Assembly (NCBI RefSeq): GCF_000320365.1
Contig: NZ_ANIN01000001.1
Location: 806,001-870,000, forward strand
Direction of reading: 5' to 3'
Origin: Moraxella macacae 0408225
Lineage (GTDB): Bacteria > Pseudomonadota > Gammaproteobacteria > Pseudomonadales > Moraxellaceae
Length of the DNA stretch: 64,000 nucleotides
The position numbers and the translations under genes are program-made. The notes beneath the pieces were generated by a model, which was not told the origin of the DNA, made no database searches, and was given only the letters and a program-made list of their open reading frames with translations. How positions within the stretch are numbered: the first letter of the stretch is position 1; each line of letters starts with the position of its first letter. Shown piece by piece: positions 28,126 to 41,720 of the stretch.

Positions 28126-28171
28126 AGCAATTAAAACCAAATAATAAAAGCCAAATTAGACTTACACAGTT

Positions 28172-28207
28172 AGACTTACACAGAATGTATTTTGTGTAAG
28201 TCTTTTT
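28172..28207 (+). terminator. Intrinsic terminator after the exonuclease gene
   Basis: AGACTTACACA (28172-28182) pairs with TGTGTAAGTCT (28193-28203), an 11-bp perfect stem followed by TTTTT. The left arm is duplicated just upstream (about 28158-28168). It also faces the end of fdxA. Confidence 0.85.
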
Positions 28208-28230
28208 GTGTGGGTTTTTGGTTGTGTGGA

Positions 28231-28554
28231 TTATTTTTCCAAATATTGCAATTTATTTGGTACACCGTCCCATTCTTTATGATCAGGCAAGGGTTCTATC
28301 ATACTGGTGATGTTTGGCCATTTTTCGGCAAGTTCGGCATTAAGCTCAATAAACACTTCTTGACCTTTTGGTACTTCATCTTCGCTAAAAATTGCATTGG
28401 CAGGGCATTCAGGCTCACACAGGGCACAGTCAATACATTCATCAGGGTGAATAGCCAAAAAATTTGGACCTTCGTAAAAGCAGTCTACAGGACAGACTTC
28501 TACGCAGTCGGTGTATTTACAACGGATACAGTTATCAGTTACAACAAAGGCCAT
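28231..28554 (-). CDS. fdxA: 7Fe ferredoxin FdxA
   Basis: 107 residues, very close to the Azotobacter/Pseudomonas FdxA type. Cysteine clusters [17 protein letters not shown] near the N-terminus and [12 protein letters not shown] in the middle bind a [3Fe-4S] and a [4Fe-4S] centre. The long C-terminal extension (EEV-type acidic tail) is typical. It is a soluble electron carrier of unknown specific partner, with its own promoter in the gap toward secA. Confidence 0.95.
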   Translation of the reverse strand: MAFVVTDNCIRCKYTDCVEVCPVDCFYEGPNFLAIHPDECIDCALCEPECPANAIFSEDEVPKGQEVFIELNAELAEKWPNITSMIEPLPDHKEWDGVPNKLQYLEK

Positions 28555-28865
28555 AGCGACGGCTACCTTTTAATAATGAATCGGTTAAAAAAATAAATTG
28601 GTTAAAAAATATATAATTAAAAAAATATATAATTAAAAATATAACAGTTTAAAAATAAAGTAATTAATAAAAAATTAATAAAATAATCAACATAATATTT
28701 TACCGCTTTCTACAACATTTAACAATTCTTTTAGGCAATAAATTACTGTCAAAACTGTTTTTAAACTGTTTTTAAACTATTTTTAAAAAACCCGCCAGAA
28801 AACTTGTATCTTAAAAGTTAAACCCCTATTATAATAGCAAAATTTATTTTGTGTAGGATTGTGTC
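28555..28865. other. Divergent fdxA/secA promoter region
   Basis: 311 bp, extremely AT-rich. Tandem AAAATATATAATTA units lie near 28604-28645 and CTGTTTTTAAA units near 28756-28785. A TATAAT at 28830-28835 is a likely secA -10. I see no secM-like leader gene. Confidence 0.55.
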
Positions 28866-31670
28866 ATGTTAGGTAAAGTGATTGGCAAAGTGGTTGGTAC
28901 AAAAAACGACCGTGAACTAAAACGTATGCGAAAATTGGTTGATAAAATCAATGCCTTAGAACCAAAAATTCAAGCCCTAAGCGACGAAGAATTAAAGCAA
29001 AAAACCCTTGAATTTAAAGAAAAATACCAAAATGGCACAAGCCTTGATGATTTGTTAACAGAGGCTTTTGCGGTGTGTCGTGAGGCATCATCACGCGTAC
29101 TTGGTATGCGTCATTATGATGTGCAATTGATCGGCGGTATTACCTTGCACGAAGGTAAAATTGCTGAAATGCGTACAGGCGAGGGTAAAACCCTTATGGG
29201 AACGTTGGCAATTTACCTAAATGCGATCAGTGCAAAAGGCGTGCATGTGGTAACAGTAAATGATTATTTGGCGACCCGCGATGCTGAGTTAAACCGCCCA
29301 TTGTTTGAATTTTTGGGTTTGACGGTTGGGGTGATTTATTCACAACAAAATCCGATGGAAAAATTTGGGGCATACGCTGCTGATATCACTTATGGCACGA
29401 ACAACGAGTATGGTTTTGATTATTTGCGTGATAACATGGTGTTTAGCATGCAAGAAAAAAAACAACGCCCTTTAAATTACTGTATTATTGACGAAATTGA
29501 CTCTATTTTGATTGATGAAGCACGCACGCCACTGATTATTTCAGGGCAAGCTGAAGATTCTGCTGAAACTTATGTAATAATTAACAACATTGTTGATCGC
29601 CTAAAAGCATCTAAAAGCGAAGAGGGCAACCGCGAAAACCGCGAACATGATTTTTGGATAGATGAAAAAAATCGTCAAATTGAAATTAGCGAAAAAGGCT
29701 ATGAAAAAATTGAAAAATTTTTAATAGAAAAAGGGCAAATGAGTGAACATGAAAGTCTGTATAGCCCTGCACGTTTGCCACTGCTTGCTCATGTTCAAGC
29801 CGCCATTCGGGCCCATCATTTATTTATCAAAGACATAAGTTATATTGTTCAAGACGGTGAAATTGTCATTATTGACGAAAACACAGGACGTGCCATGCCA
29901 GGGCGACGCTGGTCCGAGGGTTTACACCAAGCGGTAGAAGCCAAAGAAGGCGTGGAAATTCAAGCAGAAAACCAAACTCTTGCAACAACAACGTTTCAAA
30001 ACTTTTTTCGGTTATACGATAAATTGTCAGGCATGACGGGGACGGCCGACACTGAAGCGGCAGAATTTAAGCAAACTTACGATATTGATGTTGTGGTTAT
30101 TCCAACCCACAAACCCATTCAACGCGTGGATTTAGACGACCAAATTTTCTTAACCAAAATGGGAAAATATCAAGGCATTATCCGCGAAATTAAGCGTATT
30201 AAACAAAAACACGCCCCGATTTTGGTTGGTACGGCGACCATTGAAGCCAGTGAAGTGTTGTCGCAATTGATGACCAAAGAGGGCATTGCTCATAATGTTT
30301 TAAACGCCAAGCAACACGAACGCGAAGCCGATATTATTTCTCAAGCAGGCGCTCCCGATGCAGTTACAATTGCAACCAACATGGCAGGACGTGGTACGGA
30401 TATTATTTTGGGAGGCAACTGGCAGGCACAATTGGCAAAACTACAAAATGTTACCCCAGAAATGAAAGAGCAAGCCAAGGCTGATTGGCAAATCAAAAAC
30501 AAACAAGTACTAGAAGCAGGGGGGCTGCATATTATTGGCTCGGAACGTCATGAAAGTCGTCGCATTGACAATCAATTGCGTGGCCGGGCGGGGCGTCAAG
30601 GTGATCCGGGCGAGTCGCGTTTCTTTTTATCACTTGAAGATGATTTAATGCGGATTTTTGCAGGCGATAAAGTTGTAAATATGATGCGTGCAATGGGCTT
30701 AAAAGAAGATGAAGCGATTGAGCATAAAATGGTGTCGCGCTCCATTGAAAATGCCCAAAGTAAAGTGGAAAATCGTGATTTTGATGCTCGTAAAAATCTG
30801 CTTAAATACGATGATGTTGCCAATGAACAGCGTAAAGTGATTTACCGCCAACGCGATGAATTGTTGGAAGCTGCTGATTTACAAGCCACCATTGAAGAAA
30901 TGCACCACGATGTGTACAATGCGTTGATTAACGAATTTATCCCACAAGGTTCGATTGATGATCAATGGAATGTTGATGGTTTAGAAGATGAATTAGAAGA
31001 TGAATTTCACATTGCCATGCCAATTAATGACTGGTTGGATGCAGATCGCCGTTTAGATGAAGAAGGCTTGCGCGAAAAAATCATCGATGCTGCAATTACC
31101 AATTATCGTTATCGCCGTGAGCAAATGGCCGCCGATGCAGGGCGACTCGAGCGTCATTTTATGCTCCAAAATTTGGATAAACATTGGAAAGAACACTTAA
31201 ACCAAATGGATCAATTGCGTAAAGGCATTCATTTGCGCAGTTATGCCCAAAAAAATCCAGAACAAGAATACAAATCCGAATCGTTTAATTTGTTTCAAAG
31301 CATGCTTGGAGCGATTAAATCTGAAACCGTGCAAGATTTATCCATTGTACACATTCCAACCCCAGAAGAAATGGCGGAAATGGAGGCCTTGCAAAAATTG
31401 CAAGCTGAGCAAATGCGCCTACATTTTGAACACCAAGAAATGAACGGTATCACAGGCGAACTTAGCGAAGATCCAGATATGGCTGTGCGTAACCGCCACC
31501 CAATGGGACGTGCAAACTATCAGTTTAACATGGGTGCGACCATTAGCACCCCTGTTGTGGTTGCTGATACCACAGAAGAAAATCCATATGCTGATTTAAA
31601 CATCAGTCGCAATGCCAATTGTCCTTGTGGCTCGGGGTTAAAATACAAACAATGTCATGGCAAAATTTAA
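28866..31670 (+). CDS. secA: Preprotein translocase ATPase SecA
   Basis: Motor that drives unfolded proteins through SecYEG. 934 residues, normal length. Walker A MRTGEGKT, Walker B region [15 protein letters not shown], helicase motif [24 protein letters not shown], and the C-terminal zinc-binding [14 protein letters not shown] that binds SecB and phospholipid. Start ATG with AGGA 7 bases upstream. Monocistronic by context. Confidence 0.98.
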   Translation: MLGKVIGKVVGTKNDRELKRMRKLVDKINALEPKIQALSDEELKQKTLEFKEKYQNGTSLDDLLTEAFAVCREASSRVLGMRHYDVQLIGGITLHEGKIAEMRTGEGKTLMGTLAIYLNAISAKGVHVVTVNDYLATRDAELNRPLFEFLGLTVGVIYSQQNPMEKFGAYAADITYGTNNEYGFDYLRDNMVFSMQEKKQRPLNYCIIDEIDSILIDEARTPLIISGQAEDSAETYVIINNIVDRLKASKSEEGNRENREHDFWIDEKNRQIEISEKGYEKIEKFLIEKGQMSEHESLYSPARLPLLAHVQAAIRAHHLFIKDISYIVQDGEIVIIDENTGRAMPGRRWSEGLHQAVEAKEGVEIQAENQTLATTTFQNFFRLYDKLSGMTGTADTEAAEFKQTYDIDVVVIPTHKPIQRVDLDDQIFLTKMGKYQGIIREIKRIKQKHAPILVGTATIEASEVLSQLMTKEGIAHNVLNAKQHEREADIISQAGAPDAVTIATNMAGRGTDIILGGNWQAQLAKLQNVTPEMKEQAKADWQIKNKQVLEAGGLHIIGSERHESRRIDNQLRGRAGRQGDPGESRFFLSLEDDLMRIFAGDKVVNMMRAMGLKEDEAIEHKMVSRSIENAQSKVENRDFDARKNLLKYDDVANEQRKVIYRQRDELLEAADLQATIEEMHHDVYNALINEFIPQGSIDDQWNVDGLEDELEDEFHIAMPINDWLDADRRLDEEGLREKIIDAAITNYRYRREQMAADAGRLERHFMLQNLDKHWKEHLNQMDQLRKGIHLRSYAQKNPEQEYKSESFNLFQSMLGAIKSETVQDLSIVHIPTPEEMAEMEALQKLQAEQMRLHFEHQEMNGITGELSEDPDMAVRNRHPMGRANYQFNMGATISTPVVVADTTEENPYADLNISRNANCPCGSGLKYKQCHGKI

Positions 31671-31819
31671 AACAAAACCCAAATCAAAACAAATGAGTTG
31701 TGGTGAATTAATTTTTTGACTTATAATAAACAAAATTAATTTTTTAAAATATTGAGTTAAATTTTTTAAAAAATTAGCCAGTGTTTATGATAAAATATTT
31801 TCATTTTTAAGGGGTAGGC

Positions 31820-32218
31820 ATGCTACAGATAACAATAAAAAAAATAACAATAAAAAAAATCAGTTTAATCGGTTTGTTGGTTTTATCAGTGCCACTAACC
31901 GCCTGTAGTAAATCTGAACCGGTTGAAAAAACAAGCGACAATCTTGCATCGACCACCGAAGCCATACCAATGTCTGCTGCCCCTGCCGATGAAAATAACG
32001 CACCTGCGGTGATAAATGATGGCAATGCTGTGGCGGACTTGGATTCAGATGTTACCGTGGCTACATCCGATGTGGGCGAGCCGATCGAAAGCGGTGTTGA
32101 TAATTCAGCAATGGAAACCATTAGCGAAAACGACCAAGTGATTGACAACAAACCTGCATCACCGAACGCTCCAAAAGCCGATGATAACGGTGCAGATGTC
32201 AATCAAAAACTACAATAA
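31820..32218 (+). CDS. Putative lipoprotein of unknown function
   Basis: 132 residues. The signal peptide ends PLTAC with C29 as lipid anchor. The remainder is acidic and rich in Ala, Asp, Asn and Ser without predicted structure. I recognise no domain. The N-terminus carries a tandem duplication (ITIKKITIKKI), a 16-bp repeat in the DNA. AAGGGG lies before the ATG. It ends 23 bp before phoB, so it may belong to the same transcript. Confidence 0.7.
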   Translation: MLQITIKKITIKKISLIGLLVLSVPLTACSKSEPVEKTSDNLASTTEAIPMSAAPADENNAPAVINDGNAVADLDSDVTVATSDVGEPIESGVDNSAMETISENDQVIDNKPASPNAPKADDNGADVNQKLQ

Positions 32219-32241
32219 ATTTGAAGAATTATTTGACCAAT

Positions 32242-32934
32242 ATGGAAACTATCTTAATCGTAGAAGACGAAATTGCCATTCGAGATATGTTGGTAACCAC
32301 GCTTGAATTGTCAGGGTTTCAATGCTTAGAAGCCAACGATGCCGAGCAAGCGCATCGGATAGTTGTAGACAGCCGGCCTGCGTTGATTTTGTTGGATTGG
32401 ATGTTGCCAAATGGTATATCGGGTATTGATTTTTGTCGCAGACTCAAAAAAGACAATGCCTTGTCTGAAATTCCGATCATCATGCTTACTGCAAAAGGCG
32501 AAGAAGATAATAAAATTCAAGGTTTAGATGCCGGAGCCGATGATTATATTACAAAACCTTTCTCCACCAAAGAACTCATTTCACGCATCAAAGCAGTATT
32601 GCGTCGCAGTGGCAGTGCTTTAAATGAAAACCTGATTAATATCAATGGCTTATGTTTGGATAAAATTTCTAGGCGTGTAAAAATTAACGACACAACAATT
32701 GAGATTGGTCCAACTGAATATCGTTTATTGGCATTTTTTATGAGTCACAGTGAAAGAGCTTACACGCGTTCACAGTTATTAGATCACGTTTGGGGCGGTA
32801 ATGTCTATGTGGAGGATCGCACCATTGACGTGCATATTCGTCGGTTACGCAAAATCCTAGAGCCGTATGGTTTTGATGGCTATATCCAAACCGTGCGTGG
32901 CACAGGCTATCGCTTTTCACAATACCCTGCGTAA
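32242..32934 (+). CDS. phoB: PhoB-type phosphate regulon response regulator
   Basis: 230 residues from the ATG at 32242 (METILIVEDE); a TTG 21 bp upstream is in frame but would add residues not typical of the family. The receiver has the phospho-acceptor Asp in LILLDWMLP and a Lys in YITKPFS. A winged-helix DNA-binding domain follows (RSQLLDHVWGG, VEDRTIDVHIRRLRK, GYRFS). The Trp-Met-Leu-Pro after the Asp is the PhoB pattern. phoR does not follow; an unknown membrane protein does. Confidence 0.88.
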   Translation: METILIVEDEIAIRDMLVTTLELSGFQCLEANDAEQAHRIVVDSRPALILLDWMLPNGISGIDFCRRLKKDNALSEIPIIMLTAKGEEDNKIQGLDAGADDYITKPFSTKELISRIKAVLRRSGSALNENLININGLCLDKISRRVKINDTTIEIGPTEYRLLAFFMSHSERAYTRSQLLDHVWGGNVYVEDRTIDVHIRRLRKILEPYGFDGYIQTVRGTGYRFSQYPA

Positions 32935-32951
32935 AATTTTAAGGAGAGCTT

Positions 32952-33398
32952 ATGACAAACCAAGCCAAAAACCCAAAAACATCAAAATCTGCGTTACTGG
33001 CTTTAGCAAAATTTGGTTTAATTGCCACTACGACAGCGACTACCGCAACCGTGATTGGCGTTTTTGCAACTTATCAATATTTTCAGCACCAAACCAAGCA
33101 ACGCCGTAATTATACCGTGCTTGCCGACCACCAAATTCACGCCCAACGCTATCACGGACATATCCAAAAAATTGGCAACAATGCTACTTTTAGCAACCAA
33201 TCTGCCACTTATCATTTATACGATCCAATGTCTGTCATTGATGATTTGGCAAAACAAGCAGGTGTACAGACAACGCCTGACAATCAAGTGTTGGATTTTG
33301 AAGCGGAATTTATAGCAGAGCTTAGTCAAAAAGGGCATTATGGCACGCTTGGCCATCATGATTATCAGTTGACTGTTCTAAAAAGCGTAAAAAATTAA
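32952..33398 (+). CDS. Unknown single-pass membrane protein after phoB
   Basis: 148 residues, starting 17 bp after phoB with AAGGAGAG upstream. One TM helix at about 18-42, rich in Ala/Thr, then a 100-residue probably periplasmic part (AQRYHGHIQKIG, YHLYDPMSVIDDLAKQAG). I do not recognise a family. Its place, where phoR usually sits, suggests co-expression with phoB only. Confidence 0.7.
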   Translation: MTNQAKNPKTSKSALLALAKFGLIATTTATTATVIGVFATYQYFQHQTKQRRNYTVLADHQIHAQRYHGHIQKIGNNATFSNQSATYHLYDPMSVIDDLAKQAGVQTTPDNQVLDFEAEFIAELSQKGHYGTLGHHDYQLTVLKSVKN

Positions 33399-33449
33399 TT
33401 CATAACTCATTGAAAAATAACAAAATAAAAAAATAATTCAAAAAACCCC

Positions 33450-33477
33450 TTGACCTATCCAAAAACTTCTATATAAT
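33450..33477 (+). promoter_or_regulatory. rRNA operon promoter P1
   Basis: TTGACC (33450-33455), a 16-bp spacer and TATAAT (33472-33477), about 570 bp upstream of 16S. Near-consensus, as expected for rrn. Confidence 0.75.
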
Positions 33478-33545
33478 ACGCACCCACTTAAGCAACAAAG
33501 TTAAGTTAAGCAACAAAGCTTAAACAAATAATTTTTTTAAATAAA

Positions 33546-33694
33546 AACAACTTAATTAAAACAACTTAATTAAAACAACTTAATTAAAACAACTTAATTA
33601 AAACAACTTAATTAAAACAACTTAATTAAAACAACTTAATTAAAACAACTTAATTAAAACAACTTAATTAAAACAACTTAATTAAAACAACTTA
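33546..33694. repeat. 14-bp tandem repeat, 10 perfect copies plus a partial one, in the rRNA leader
   Basis: Unit aacaacttaattaa repeats ten times without a change from 33546 to 33685, then decays. Each unit carries the palindrome TTAATTAA. It lies between P1 and P2, so it is in the P1 leader transcript. The exact identity of copies implies recent expansion. Confidence 0.97.
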
Positions 33695-33780
33695 CTTAAT
33701 CTTAATTAAAAGTTTTTTTAATCAAAAGTTTTTTAATCAAAAGTTTTTAATTAAAAAAAGCATAAAAAATAAAAAACAGC

Positions 33781-33808
33781 TTGACAATAAAAATAAAGCT
33801 GATAAAAT
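33781..33808 (+). promoter_or_regulatory. rRNA operon promoter P2
   Basis: TTGACA (33781-33786), a 16-bp spacer and TAAAAT (33803-33808), about 240 bp before 16S. Confidence 0.7.
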
Positions 33809-33867
33809 ATGCAACTATTAACAGACGATGTTAAGAACAAAACTAAATAACAAATTAAAATAAAAAA

Positions 33868-33888
33868 CAACTTGTGTAGATTTTCTAC
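33868..33888 (+). other. 5' arm of the 16S RNase III processing stem
   Basis: This sequence is complementary, with few mismatches, to 35591-35612 after the 16S 3' end (GTAGAGAATCTAC then GCAAGTTG). Together they close a stem around 16S that RNase III would cut. Confidence 0.7.
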
Positions 33889-34048
33889 TGGCACAAATAA
33901 ATATATAAAACAAAAAACTTTTTATATTCTTTTGTACAGAAGAAAACTTTCGTAAGTTTATTTGAGCAAACAGTATAAAAAGAGCCTGAGTTTGACTAAT
34001 AACATAATAATAAAATATTATGCAAAAATCAACTCTAAATAAAAGATT

Positions 34049-35579
<1,531 letters not shown>

Positions 35580-35590
35580 AAACAGTGGTA

Positions 35591-35612
35591 GTAGAGAATC
35601 TACAGCAAGTTG
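35591..35612 (+). other. 3' arm of the 16S processing stem
   Basis: Pairs with 33868-33888 across the 16S gene; see that entry. Confidence 0.7.
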
Positions 35613-35678
35613 TTTTTTATTGAGTAAGCAGCTAATAAAGTTAAAAAGCCAAAAGCATTGCCTTTTTAACAGCTTTTA

Positions 35679-35755
35679 GGGTCTATAGCTCAGTTGGTTA
35701 GAGCACTGCCTTGATAAGGCAGGGGTCATAAGTTCAAGTCTTATTAGACCCACCA
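35679..35755 (+). tRNA. tRNA-Ile (GAT)
   Basis: 77 nt with encoded CCA. The acceptor GGGTCTA/TAGACCC pairs, and the anticodon GAT lies in CTTGATAA. Usual place in the 16S-23S spacer. Confidence 0.97.
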
Positions 35756-35767
35756 GCTTTTAATAGC

Positions 35768-35843
35768 GGGGTTATAGCTCAGTTGGTAGAGCGCCTGCCT
35801 TGCACGCAGGAGGTCAGGAGTTCGACTCTCCTTAACTCCACCA
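35768..35843 (+). tRNA. tRNA-Ala (TGC)
   Basis: 76 nt with encoded CCA. The acceptor GGGGTTA/TAACTCC contains the G3-U70 wobble pair that identifies alanine tRNAs. The anticodon is TGC in CTTGCACG. Confidence 0.97.
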
Positions 35844-36256
35844 GTTTATTAACTAACAAGTAAACTTATATTAATAGAAAAAGTAATTATAGCAAACAAA
35901 CAAGTACAACAAACAAACGATTGCTGATTTACTGATTGCTTTATTCTATTAAGTATAATAGAACTGTCCCTGATGAAGTGACAGACAATTCAATAACAAC
36001 ATAGAGAAATGAGTCTGGGTTAATTATTTAATTCCAACAAATAATTAACCTTTACCACCACACAATCTGTTGACAGCACAATCTGTTGACAAAACTGTAT
36101 GGTGGTATAAAGTAAAGAGAACTGAAATACCATCACAAAACACCGTGATGGTAAAAATCAAGCGTAAACCAGGTATTAAAATCGTTACAATTACCGATAC
36201 AGCTCATACATGAAGTATGTCATTAAATATGACACAAAGCATGCTTAAGGTTGTAT
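35844..36256 (+). other. tRNA-Ala to 23S spacer
   Basis: 413 bp without a gene. Hairpins are visible: TTAATTATTT/AAATAATTAA (about 36020-36049), TACCACCA/TGGTGGTA (36053-36060 with 36100-36107) whose loop holds a tandem CACAATCTGTTGACA duplication (36061-36092), and ACCATCAC/GTGATGGT (36129-36152). Its last bases form the 5' arm of the 23S processing stem. Confidence 0.75.
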
Positions 36257-39107
<2,851 letters not shown>

Positions 39108-39256
39108 ATACAACGCTTAAGTGTGTTTATGGGTTAACGATTAAATACCAAAACCTTGATTGAAAACCTTGATTGGTTGGTTCTTTTTACAAAGATAAAG
39201 ACAGAACCTAAGTTAACTAAAAACTTAACTTAGCTTCATTTCTCTATACCCTTTTT

Positions 39257-39369
39257 GCTGACGATTATAGCTTGTTGGTACCACCTGATCCCTTCTCGAA
39301 CTCAGAAGTGAAACAACAATACGCCGATGGTAGTGTGGTTTTCCCATGTGAGAGTAGGTAATCGTCAGC
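39257..39369 (+). rRNA. rrf: 5S ribosomal RNA
   Basis: About 113 nt. The terminal helix GCTGACGATT/AATCGTCAGC pairs, and the internal CTCGAACTCAGAAGTGAAAC and CGCCGATGGTAGTGTGG are standard. Confidence 0.95.
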
Positions 39370-39378
39370 TTCCTATTT

Positions 39379-39412
39379 AAACCCCTGTTGCTGTTTGAGT
39401 GATGGGGGTTTT
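39379..39412 (+). terminator. rRNA operon terminator
   Basis: AAACCCC (39379-39385) pairs with GGGGTTTT (39405-39412), directly after 5S. Confidence 0.75.
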
Positions 39413-39604
39413 GGTTTGGGGGTGATTTGTGGTTTATTTATATAATTTTTAGTGGGTTTGTATGGACTTAAATATTTAAGTTTGCTAAACTATTACAGTT
39501 TGTTGGTTTTTAATGATTTATAAATCAAAAAATGTTTGTTAAGTTACAAGTTGCTTGTGAGTGGTGAAATTGGTTTAGTGAAACAAGACAAGGGAGTGAG
39601 GCTT

Positions 39605-40081
39605 ATGAAAAAGATGGTATTGACCATTACTGCACTAATATTTGCAAATTTATCAATAGCTGCTGTTAATCCTGGTACAACGATTAGTCGAGCTAACTGC
39701 TGGGCTCCTTTTCCTAAGACACAGCTTACACCTACAGGATCTGGTTGGTACAATGAGTCCTTCACCTATGATAGACAAGGCTTTGCTCTTTTTATGGCAA
39801 ATGCTAGCGAATCTAAGCTTAAACCCTATTATCATACAGCTTATGTGGTTTCTGACCAAAAAACGTCTGGCTCCAATCAAGTAACTCGATTAAAATCAGG
39901 TAATTCTTATATTACATCGGTTAGAATTTATGCTGGTAGAGTACAGCCTGCTTTATTGCCCTATCCCCAAACTGGACCATACTATTCTGTTACAGGCACA
40001 CATTGGGAAAAATTGAATTCAGGTAGCACTGTGCAATTTAGTACATCTGCTAAAAAATGCTTTGATAATGCTTACCTATAA
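39605..40081 (+). CDS. Secreted protein of unknown function, 158 residues
   Basis: The start is the ATG at 39605 with GGAGTGAGG upstream. A Sec signal peptide covers about 1-19 (MKKMVLTITALIFANLSIA), probably cut before AVNPG. The mature part of about 139 residues has just two cysteines, C32 near its start and C152 near its end, fit for one disulfide. It is rich in Ser, Thr, Tyr and Pro. I recognise no domain. It is the first gene after the rRNA operon, 9 bp before an unknown membrane-anchored protein, so the two are probably co-expressed. Codon use (more AT-ending codons, AGA for Arg) suggests acquisition. Confidence 0.75.
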   Translation: MKKMVLTITALIFANLSIAAVNPGTTISRANCWAPFPKTQLTPTGSGWYNESFTYDRQGFALFMANASESKLKPYYHTAYVVSDQKTSGSNQVTRLKSGNSYITSVRIYAGRVQPALLPYPQTGPYYSVTGTHWEKLNSGSTVQFSTSAKKCFDNAYL

Positions 40082-40090
40082 GTTTATTAG

Positions 40091-40954
40091 ATGAAAAAAA
40101 TTCTAATATTGCTAGGCATATGTATGTCTTTACTAGTGACTGGGGTATTATTCTATTTTAAACCCAATAGTAATATCACTAATAACCGAACATCTTATAC
40201 TAATACCATTCCAAAGAATGAAGCGATTGCAGTTTCAGCAACTGCTAATTCGTATGTCCAAAATAATCAACCTTCATCTAGTCCAAAAAATCCAATATCA
40301 ACGAAAGCTGTTCGGATAAATGCCATTGATGCGGAAAAACTAGTAACAATGGTTGGTTCTTCTGAAAATGGTGTTAAATATATGTCAATAGAAGAAAGTG
40401 GCTTACCACCTGATGAAATCAGTAATCTTAAGAAAGATTACGATAATTTGAATAAGTATGGTAGTTATAGCGGAGGGGAGATAACTCATGAATTTACTAA
40501 GGCAAATGATTTTAAGGAAGCTTTAAGAAAAAATGGAAATTTAGAAAATGTCAAAAATAAATTAAATTTCACTCCCACAGATGTCAATTCTATACTTGGT
40601 GGCAACTTTAAATTAATGGGAGCAGATTACTCAGGTTCGCTTAGCGAAGGTAAGTTTAACTCTCTATTTAGATATTATGAGGATGGAACTGGTAAGAGAT
40701 TTGAAATAAATGAAATGTATTTGACTCCTGCAAATAATTATTCTCTTAATGTATATAAAGAATCAATAAATTTTGATTTGGTTGGTCATCAAGCTACATT
40801 ACAGAGTCTCAAGAACGCTGAGAATAAAGAGATTTATAATTTAGATTTTAATGTGAATCGTAGAGTATTCTCTATCAGCTCTGAAGGTTTCAATTACTCT
40901 GACTTTTTGCAAACCAGCATGGCTATAGCTCATGCGGCTGAAAAAGAAGTATAA
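40091..40954 (+). CDS. Membrane-anchored protein of unknown function, 287 residues
   Basis: Starts 9 bp after the preceding secreted-protein gene. An N-terminal TM or uncleaved signal covers about 4-23, then comes an Asn/Ser/Thr-rich linker to about 72, then a probably folded domain of about 210 residues (AIDAEKLVTMVGSS, GLPPDEISNLKKDYDNL, FTPTDVNSILGGNFKLMG, YNLDFNVNRRVFSISSEG). I recognise no family. Several AGA arginine codons and the absence of TTTGSCAAA set it apart from the housekeeping genes. It may act in the envelope together with its neighbour; no function can be assigned. Confidence 0.72.
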   Translation: MKKILILLGICMSLLVTGVLFYFKPNSNITNNRTSYTNTIPKNEAIAVSATANSYVQNNQPSSSPKNPISTKAVRINAIDAEKLVTMVGSSENGVKYMSIEESGLPPDEISNLKKDYDNLNKYGSYSGGEITHEFTKANDFKEALRKNGNLENVKNKLNFTPTDVNSILGGNFKLMGADYSGSLSEGKFNSLFRYYEDGTGKRFEINEMYLTPANNYSLNVYKESINFDLVGHQATLQSLKNAENKEIYNLDFNVNRRVFSISSEGFNYSDFLQTSMAIAHAAEKEV

Positions 40955-41626
40955 TAGAAAGACAACTTGATTATCACGAATACGCCAATATGCAAGTGCA
41001 CAATGATTGGCGTCAGCTAAAATTAAGCCTAAATAATCAAGGCTGCGATACTTTGTTTACCCTAACCACCAAGCAAAGCCGTGATTTTTATGACGCTTTG
41101 TCTGGTCATTTTGATAGCATTGCCAATCCAGCAATAGCCATGCTAATCACAATCACGCCAACCCCCCCCCTATCATAATCAACCGACTAAGTCAACTACT
41201 CCTGAGGTTAAAACTGGCATATTTTTGGACAGTGTGGTAGAGGGCTTAGAAGTACTACAAAAAGGCAAATCCCTTGGCAAAACCAATGTCAAAGGTGAAT
41301 TTAACTACAACACCGCAGGTGGCAAAGTTACCTTTAAACTTGGTGAATTGACATTGGGTGAAACCGAACCAAAATCTATTGTAACTCCAAGTGATCTCAT
41401 CAACAATGAACAAACCACTCGCATTTTACAAATCTTACAAAGTATTAGCGGTGGCTATAATAGTCATAACTTACAAGAGGTAAGGGTGATTTATCGAGGC
41501 AAACAAAATGGTCGTCCCACCACGCAGTTTAAAACCATTTTGTGGTTAGACAATAACGAATTTAGCGATGGAGGTGTGCATTTTAGTCGTGCATCAACGC
41601 TTGCATTTGACTCTAAAGTCCGATAA
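40942..41626 (+). pseudogene. Broken or phase-variable surface-protein gene with a poly(C)9 tract
   Basis: A frame open from 40942 (first ATG 40990, no ribosome site) runs ERQLDYHEYANMQVHNDWR... into nine C residues at 41162-41170 and stops 10 bases later. In the +1 frame the reading continues without a stop through a Thr/Pro linker into GIFLDSVVEGLEVLQKG...KTNVKGEFNY...LGELTLGE, which ends at 41626. That segment resembles a domain repeated in bacterial surface lipoproteins and adhesins. Eight C residues (or eleven) would fuse both parts into one frame. The 5' end looks truncated, so a decayed gene is as likely as a live switch. Confidence 0.6.
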
Positions 41627-41664
41627 ACGATAATGATTTAAGTGAATTATCTGAAAAACTTGGC

Positions 41665-41696
41665 AAAAACCAAATTCCAACTGGGGTTTGGTTTTT
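41665..41696. terminator. Terminator between the broken gene and the membrane-protein gene
   Basis: AAAAACCAAA (41665-41674) pairs with TTTGGTTTTT (41687-41696). Symmetric, so it can serve both convergent units. Confidence 0.75.
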
Positions 41697-41720
41697 ATTG
41701 CTAAAATGATATTGTTAAAA

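Noticed and set aside
28192..28596. 134-codon frame opposite fdxA
   Set aside because: Antisense of a textbook FdxA with all cysteines; starts within the terminator.
33546..33694. CRISPR array
   Set aside because: Units are directly adjacent with no spacers, and no cas genes are present.
40990..41178. Independent 62-residue gene
   Set aside because: No ribosome site, open upstream past its ATG and ending just after poly(C)9; better read as part of a broken gene.
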